A program made the translations under genes and the position numbers. This document shows, one piece after another, positions 57,348 to 64,000 of a DNA stretch of 64,000 nt. The stretch is from Bacillus mycoides. GTDB lineage: Bacteria > Bacillota > Bacilli > Bacillales > Bacillaceae_G. The notes beneath the pieces were generated by a model. The model did not search any database, was not told where the DNA came from, and saw only the letters and a program-made list of their open reading frames with translations. The stretch is taken from contig NZ_LXLV01000019.1 of NCBI RefSeq assembly GCF_001757995.1, positions 248,001 to 312,000 on the forward strand, given 5' to 3'. Each line of letters opens with the position of its first letter. The stretch's first letter is position 1.

Positions 57348-58067
57348 ATGAAAGTTACTTTATTTGTTACTTGTTTAGTCGATATGTTTGAAACAAACGT
57401 CGGCAAAGCAACAGTTGAAGTATTGGAGCGTTTAGGTTGTGAAATTGAATTTCCAGAAGCACAAGTTTGTTGTGGTCAGCCTGCTTATAATAGCGGCCAT
57501 GTAGAAGCTGCAAAAGAAGCGATGAAACATATGATTGAAACTTTCGAAGATGCAGAATATATCGTTACGCCATCTGGCTCTTGTGCGACAATGTTTCATG
57601 AGTATCCGCATGTTTTTAAAGATGATCCGAAGTGGGCTAAACGTGCACAAAAGGTTGCTGATAAAACATATGAATTTACACAATTTATTGTAGATGTTTT
57701 AAAAGTTACAGATGTTGGTGCAAGTTTACCAGGGATAGCTACTATTCATAAATCTTGTCATATGACACGCCTGCTTGGAGTAAAAGAGGCACCAGGAATT
57801 TTATTATCAAACGTAAAAGGATTAACTGTGAGAGAACTACCAAACGTGCAAAATTGTTGTGGGTTTGGGGGAACGTTTTCAGTTAAGATGACTCCAATTT
57901 CTGAGCAAATGGTAGATGAAAAAGTAGATAGTGTAATGGAAACAGGTGCGGATTATTTAATCGGTGCAGATTGTGGGTGTTTGTTAAACATTGGCGGACG
58001 TATTGAGCGTTTAGGAAAAGAAGTAAAAGTAATGCATATTGCTGAGGTCTTGAATAGTCGCTCATGA
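57348..58067 (+). CDS. lutA: L-lactate oxidation protein LutA
   Basis: This 239-residue protein has two CCG-type cysteine-rich domains ([12 protein letters not shown] and [12 protein letters not shown]) plus SGSCATM and HKSCHMTR, as in LutA/LldE. It forms with LutB and LutC the iron-sulfur lactate-to-pyruvate oxidising system of Bacillus. RBS gaggggg. Confidence 0.93.
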   Translation: MKVTLFVTCLVDMFETNVGKATVEVLERLGCEIEFPEAQVCCGQPAYNSGHVEAAKEAMKHMIETFEDAEYIVTPSGSCATMFHEYPHVFKDDPKWAKRAQKVADKTYEFTQFIVDVLKVTDVGASLPGIATIHKSCHMTRLLGVKEAPGILLSNVKGLTVRELPNVQNCCGFGGTFSVKMTPISEQMVDEKVDSVMETGADYLIGADCGCLLNIGGRIERLGKEVKVMHIAEVLNSRS

Positions 58068-58083
58068 AGGGGGAACATAAGCT

Positions 58084-60215
<2,132 letters not shown>

Positions 60216-60223
60216 AATAGGGG

Positions 60224-60252
60224 AAAGCAGGCCGGAAAACGGCCTGCTTTTT
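60224..60252 (+). terminator. Terminator of the lutABC operon
   Basis: Stem aaagcaggccg / cggcctgcttt then TTTT. Confidence 0.85.
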
Positions 60253-60327
60253 TAATAGAATAAAGATAATATGAAGTAGAAGTTCTCTCCTTTTTTTGCT
60301 ATGTTCTTTTGGAAAGGAGAGGAAGGG

Positions 60328-61050
60328 ATGTTCACTTATTTATATGCATTGTTAATGGGTATGGTGTTTGGTTCTTTTTTTATGGTGATTGCGATGAGAG
60401 TTCCAGTAGGGGAATCTATTATTACACCGCGTTCGTACTGTCATTACTGCAAGTATACGTTACAGCCGAAAGAACTTATTCCAATCATTTCATTTTGTAT
60501 ACAAAAAGGGCGTTGTACAAGTTGTAAAAGAAAAATCTCAAGTTTGTACATAGTATTTGAATTAGTTACAGGTAGTTTATTTTTTCTTACTGTATATGTA
60601 ATTGGAATAGAACGAGAGCTCATCATCATTTTATCGCTCTTTTCTTTACTTCTTATTATCTCAGTTACAGATTTAGTATATATGCTAATACCTAATCGTA
60701 TTTTAATTTGGTTTGCGCTTTTGCTTATTTTAGAATGTATTTTTGTACCGTTAGTTACTTGGATAGATAGTTTAGCTGGTAGTGGAACTATGTTCATTTT
60801 GTTATATTGCATGCAAAGGATTTATCCAGATGGTCTTGGCGGAGGTGATGTAAAATTACTTTCGTTACTTGGATTTATAGTGGGAGTGAAAGGGGTTTTT
60901 ATAACTTTATTTTTAGCATCTTGCTTTAGCCTTTGTTTTTTCGGAATAGGTATAGCGTTAAAACGTATAAAAATAAAAACTCCAATTCCGTTTGGACCTT
61001 TTATTAGCCTTGGGGCAATATGTTATGTGTTGGTCACATATGCAAAATAG
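60328..61050 (+). CDS. Prepilin peptidase (A24 family, ComC-like)
   Basis: The ATG at 60328 follows ggagaggaaggg. The 240-residue membrane protease has an N-terminal methylase-type domain with CHYC and CTSC zinc pairs, and the aspartate motifs VTDLVYMLIPN and GLGGGDVKLLS. About seven or eight membrane helices are visible. It cuts prepilin leader peptides, most likely for the competence pseudopilus, so comC would be a fitting name but is not proven. Confidence 0.85.
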   Translation: MFTYLYALLMGMVFGSFFMVIAMRVPVGESIITPRSYCHYCKYTLQPKELIPIISFCIQKGRCTSCKRKISSLYIVFELVTGSLFFLTVYVIGIERELIIILSLFSLLLIISVTDLVYMLIPNRILIWFALLLILECIFVPLVTWIDSLAGSGTMFILLYCMQRIYPDGLGGGDVKLLSLLGFIVGVKGVFITLFLASCFSLCFFGIGIALKRIKIKTPIPFGPFISLGAICYVLVTYAK

Positions 61051-61064
61051 AGAGGAGATAGAAA

Positions 61065-61376
61065 ATGAATGTATATATGGATGATCAAAGAGGTTGTCCG
61101 TATGGATATGTTTTGGCAACTACAGTAGAATCTGCATTACAATTTGTTCGGAGTAATAAGGTAAACATCCTCTCTCTTGATTTTAACATGGGATGGAGGC
61201 AAAAGAATGGATTAGATTTTGTAGAAGCCTTTTGTACAGAAGGTCTATATGTTAATGAAATTCACCTTCATACAAATGATGTCATCGGTATGCATCAGAT
61301 GAAACAGAGAATTGAGAAGGGGAAAGTGCAAGGAGAAATTGATCCTCATATTGTCGTTAAATATATAGGGAGCTAA
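61065..61376 (+). CDS. Cyclic-phosphate processing receiver-like protein (cREC)
   Basis: This 103-residue protein resembles the cREC family: MDDQRGCPYGYVLATT at the start, LSLDFNMGWRQKNGLDFV in the middle and IHLHTNDVIGMHQMKQ at the end. The fold is receiver-like but carries a conserved HxH-type motif proposed to act on cyclic phosphates. It follows the prepilin peptidase gene by 14 bp, so the two may be co-transcribed. Confidence 0.65.
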   Translation: MNVYMDDQRGCPYGYVLATTVESALQFVRSNKVNILSLDFNMGWRQKNGLDFVEAFCTEGLYVNEIHLHTNDVIGMHQMKQRIEKGKVQGEIDPHIVVKYIGS

Positions 61377-61405
61377 AAACTCCAAAGTGAAACTTTGGAG
61401 TTTTT
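61374..61405. terminator. Terminator between converging genes
   Basis: Stem aaaaactccaaagt / actttggagttttt, loop gaa. Confidence 0.8.
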
Positions 61406-62255
61406 AATGTTTCATATGTGCTTGTAAAGGAATGATTTCTTCTTGTTGAGCTGCAACTAATTCAGTTTCCTCTTGTTTAACATCAGGTGCTTTCTTTGTT
61501 AAGTAATGATATACCATACCGACAAATACGGATCCGCCAATAATGTTACCGATTGTAACTGGAATTAAGTTATGAATAGCCCCAGCGAAAGTAATTGTAT
61601 CAGGATGTGGTGAAACTAAAGATAAGGCAAACAATGATAAGTTTGCAATGCTATGCTCATAGCCAGATAAGAAGAATGTGAAAACGAGCATCATCATCAT
61701 TAGTATTTTGGCTGTATCACCTTTTACTTGAGAAGGTAAGAAGCAGGCAAGACATACGAGCCAGTTACATAAAATCGCTTTAAAGAATAATTGCATTGTA
61801 GGTGTATTCATCTTTCCGTCAACGACTTTATTCATTAAATGCCCGTGATCAATTGCTTCGAAAATTCCAGTTGCGTAAAATAGTAAGGCAAAGAATAAAG
61901 CACCAGCTAAGTTCCCTGCATAACAAGCAACCCAGTTACGAAGTGTATCAGAAATAGTTGTTTCTTTTCTTAAAGTTGCCACTGTGAAGTACATTGTATT
62001 GCCAGTAAATAATTCAGCGCCGCCATATATAATAAGTACGAGAGCAATTCCGAAAAACATGGAGGAAGCTAAATATGTTGCTGGTGAATCTGCAATATGA
62101 AAAAAGTTACCTAATTTAAAACACAGTACAATAATAAAACCGATATAAATGCCCGCAAGTGCAGCACGAATGAAATATTGCATTGGATTTATATCTAGCA
62201 TTTGCTTTTTGCTCTTAGCCAGTTTTACAACGTAATCTAATCCTTGTTCTAGCAT
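61404..62255 (-). CDS. Formate/nitrite transporter (FNT) family channel
   Basis: This 283-residue protein has six membrane segments and the FNT marks: AALAGIYIGFIIVLCFKLG, GAELFTGNTMYFTVATLR (the omega loop region), NWLVCLACFLP and FFLSGYEHSIANLSLFAL, and a final NLIPVTIGNIIGGSVFVGMVY. It moves formate, nitrite or a related small anion. RBS aaaggagcg. Confidence 0.88.
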   Translation of the reverse strand: MLEQGLDYVVKLAKSKKQMLDINPMQYFIRAALAGIYIGFIIVLCFKLGNFFHIADSPATYLASSMFFGIALVLIIYGGAELFTGNTMYFTVATLRKETTISDTLRNWVACYAGNLAGALFFALLFYATGIFEAIDHGHLMNKVVDGKMNTPTMQLFFKAILCNWLVCLACFLPSQVKGDTAKILMMMMLVFTFFLSGYEHSIANLSLFALSLVSPHPDTITFAGAIHNLIPVTIGNIIGGSVFVGMVYHYLTKKAPDVKQEETELVAAQQEEIIPLQAHMKH

Positions 62256-62448
62256 GAGTAATACGCTCCTTTAGTACATCGTCTATAAATACTCCTTATA
62301 TGAATAAGGTACATGGATTTGTTCATAGTTTCAATAAGTTTGTGCAATGTTTCACAAAAAGGACATACATCCATGAAGGAAGCGTTTACAAAAGGTAGTA
62401 TAATGGAATTTTTTCTAAAAATAGAGAGGGGATTGAAACGAGAAAAAA

Positions 62449-62477
62449 GAAAAAGCGCTGTACTTACAGCGCTTTTT
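62449..62477. terminator. Terminator at the end of the terC gene
   Basis: Stem gaaaaagcgctgta / tacagcgctttttc; overlaps the last codons of the minus-strand TerC gene. Confidence 0.75.
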
Positions 62478-63258
62478 CGTCTAAATTCTTTTCTACTTTT
62501 ACTTCTACTTCTTTCGAGAAGAACCAACCGCCAACTGCGATTCCGATTAATACAATCCAGAATGTAAGCTTCCATGGAGTAGATTCTGGGAATGAATGCG
62601 GAAGGACATTTAAAGCAGGGTGTGCTAGCGTATAAACTGCTAATTTCACACCAACCCAACCTACAATTAAAAATGCTGCAGTTTCAAGTCCTGGTTTACG
62701 TTTTAATATTTGTACGAATGCAGTTGCTGCAAATCGCATTATAACTAATCCGATAAGTCCACCTGTAAAGATAACGATAAATTGACCTGTATCAAGACTA
62801 CCAATCGTACCTAATCCTGTTTTCGGTAAAGTTACTGCTAATGCAACAGCAGCTAAAATTGAATCAACAGCGAAGGCGATATCGGCAACTTCGACTTTAA
62901 ATACAGTCCACCAAAAGTTCTCTTGTTTTTTCTTTGCTTCTTTTTCTTCTGTTTCTTCATGTGAATTCTTTTTAACATACGTTTTAAATAAGTGATTCCC
63001 CGCGATAAACATAAGATAAATGGCACCAATTGCTTGCACTTGCCATACATCGACTAGGAACGAAATCATAAATAGTGATCCGAAGCGGAAAACGAACGCT
63101 CCTGCTAATCCATAAAATAGTGCTTTCTTTCGTTTTTCTTCTGGTAAATGTTTTACCATGATTGCGAGAACGAGAGCGTTATCAGCCGCTAAAATCCCCT
63201 CTAGTGCAATTAGGATGAGTAATACCCAACCATACTCCAATAATAATGATACATCCAT
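62464..63258 (-). CDS. TerC-family membrane protein (probable Mn exporter)
   Basis: The ATG at 63258 lies 8 bp after gaggaga; the ATG at 63264 is too close. The 264-residue protein has about seven membrane helices and TerC motifs (LEGILAADNALVLAIMVKHLP and VEVADIAFAVDSILAAVAL, both with conserved acidic residues). A yybP-ykoY riboswitch in front supports a manganese role like YkoY/MeeY. Confidence 0.9.
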   Translation of the reverse strand: MDVSLLLEYGWVLLILIALEGILAADNALVLAIMVKHLPEEKRKKALFYGLAGAFVFRFGSLFMISFLVDVWQVQAIGAIYLMFIAGNHLFKTYVKKNSHEETEEKEAKKKQENFWWTVFKVEVADIAFAVDSILAAVALAVTLPKTGLGTIGSLDTGQFIVIFTGGLIGLVIMRFAATAFVQILKRKPGLETAAFLIVGWVGVKLAVYTLAHPALNVLPHSFPESTPWKLTFWIVLIGIAVGGWFFSKEVEVKVEKNLDEKAL

Positions 63259-63364
63259 GTACATTCTCCTCTCATTTCTATAAAGACTAAACAAGTGAAG
63301 AAGTTCCCCACTGCTTAGTTTCTCCATACTCCTGCGCATCAACGGTGGAAGAAATTTGAAAACA

Positions 63365-63397
63365 AAAAAGACCTCTGCCGTTGATAGGCAAAGGTCT
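63365..63397 (-). terminator. Expression-platform terminator of the riboswitch
   Basis: On the minus strand agacctttgcc and ggcagaggtct pair and run into TTTTTTG. The left arm belongs to the riboswitch core end (AGACCTTTGCC), so ligand binding would compete with this terminator. Confidence 0.75.
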
Positions 63398-63505
63398 TGC
63401 TAGACATATGTAATGAAAATGCCAACAAAGCCGGAAGAACTAAGTTCTACGTAATGACGACTTTGTTTCCAAGAAATAGTTCTTGGACGCTACTCCCCTT
63501 TGGAG
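63383..63505 (-). ncRNA. yybP-ykoY manganese riboswitch
   Basis: The minus strand has the conserved 5' part aaaggggagtagcgtc (near 63503-63486), the central aacaaagtcgtca and ggctttgttggc, and the 3' core tagcaagacctttgcc. This is the usual yybP-ykoY order with a three-way fold. It binds Mn2+ and here would relieve termination of the TerC gene when Mn is high. Confidence 0.88.
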
Positions 63506-63548
63506 ATATGCTATTGTATTCTCATTATATGGATAATTTATACGGTTG

Positions 63549-63998
63549 TCAACCTGTTAAAATATCTTCGTTTGGATATTTTATTTTTCTTTGTTTTTTA
63601 CGTGCAAATGAAAAGGCTAATGTTAAAGGCCCCATCTTTCCAAAAAACATCATAAAGATAATAATTGTTTTGCCGATGATTGTTAAGTGTGGCGTCAAAT
63701 TCATGCTAAGGCCGACAGTTCCAAATGCTGAAAATACTTCAAAAGCACTCATTAATAAAGGAACTCGCTCAGTGATGCTTAAAATTAAAATGGAAAGAAA
63801 AATAAACGAAATTGAAATAATAGTAATCGTTAATGATTTGACAATGAGTGTATCTTTAATAGATTTTTTAAACACTACTATATCATCTTGTTCTTGTAAA
63901 AATTTAAATACGCCTAAAAACATAATTAAAAAAGTTGTTAACTTAATCCCACCACCAGTAGAAGCACTACCAGCACCGATAAACATAAGAAGCATCAT
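63549..63998 (-). CDS. KtrB/TrkH-type potassium transporter, partial
   Basis: Only the C-terminal 149 residues lie in the window; the N-terminal part continues past 64000. Visible are two of the pore regions with the K+ filter glycines (FIGAGSASTGGGIKLTTF and FSAFGTVGLSMNLTPH) and the final helix. The end (RKKQRKIKYPNEDILTG) is typical of the Ktr group. It takes up K+ together with a KtrA/C-type regulator. Confidence 0.85.
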   Translation of the reverse strand: MMLLMFIGAGSASTGGGIKLTTFLIMFLGVFKFLQEQDDIVVFKKSIKDTLIVKSLTITIISISFIFLSILILSITERVPLLMSAFEVFSAFGTVGLSMNLTPHLTIIGKTIIIFMMFFGKMGPLTLAFSFARKKQRKIKYPNEDILTG

Positions 63999-64000
63999 TA

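Noticed and set aside
62313-62567. Plus-strand 84-residue frame opposite the TerC end
   Set aside because: It crosses the terminator and lies antisense to a firm gene.

Overview
The window looks like chromosomal DNA of a Bacillus cereus group strain (B. cereus, B. thuringiensis or a close relative). The right-hand 36 kb carries a gene order typical of that group: sipW, a TasA paralogue, calY, sinR, sinI, inhA1, an aldehyde dehydrogenase, potABCD, then glycolate oxidase and lutR-lutABC genes. It also holds a bcr1-type repeat, known from this group, between direct TTTAT copies. The DNA is AT-rich with strong GGAGG-type ribosome binding sites throughout. No database search was possible, so names rest on motifs and gene order.

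Region 1 (about 1-13.9 kb) is accessory DNA. It holds an AlbA_2/Schlafen-type protein, a decayed IS6-family element, a frameshifted membrane-anchored gene, and a tightly coupled pair encoding a DGQHR/GmrSD-like protein and a protein with a HEPN-type RxxxxH motif. A RadC-like JAMM protein, a DUF960 protein and an integrative-element module follow. The module has a putative replication initiator, a P-loop replication ATPase, an AT-rich inverted-repeat region, an excisionase, a tyrosine integrase and a second, decayed excisionase copy.

Region 2 (13.9-27.2 kb) is a complete type 1 BREX phage-defence locus in the order TIGR04540-like, brxA, brxB, brxC, pglX, pglZ, brxL, all on the plus strand and ending at a terminator. 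PglX would methylate the host DNA, while BrxC, PglZ, BrxL and the small proteins take part in blocking unmodified phage. The middle of pglX is much more AT-rich than its ends, as expected if the specificity region was exchanged. Decayed DNA with TTGACCA repeats and a tRNA-Val(GAC) gene mark the probable right edge of the island.

Region 3 (27.9-38.4 kb) begins the core chromosome: a zinc-ribbon protein, a D,D-carboxypeptidase, and the biofilm/camelysin locus (sipW, tasA-like, a DUF4047 gene with fifteen 18-bp repeats and a 3' frameshift, calY), then sinR/sinI, inhA1 and an aldehyde dehydrogenase. Promoters of this locus carry GTTCT/AGAAC boxes matching the known SinR recognition sequence.

Region 4 (38.6-64 kb) is housekeeping and metabolic: polyamine import (potABCD), a PAP2 phosphatase, an MMPL transporter, a pseudouridine synthase, a CAP-domain secreted protein, glycolate oxidase (glcD/glcF) with a CdaR-type regulator, a lipoprotein with a two-component system, and LutR with the lactate-oxidising LutABC. 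A prepilin peptidase, a small receiver-like protein, a formate/nitrite channel, a TerC protein behind a yybP-ykoY manganese riboswitch, and the C-terminal part of a KtrB/TrkH potassium transporter follow.
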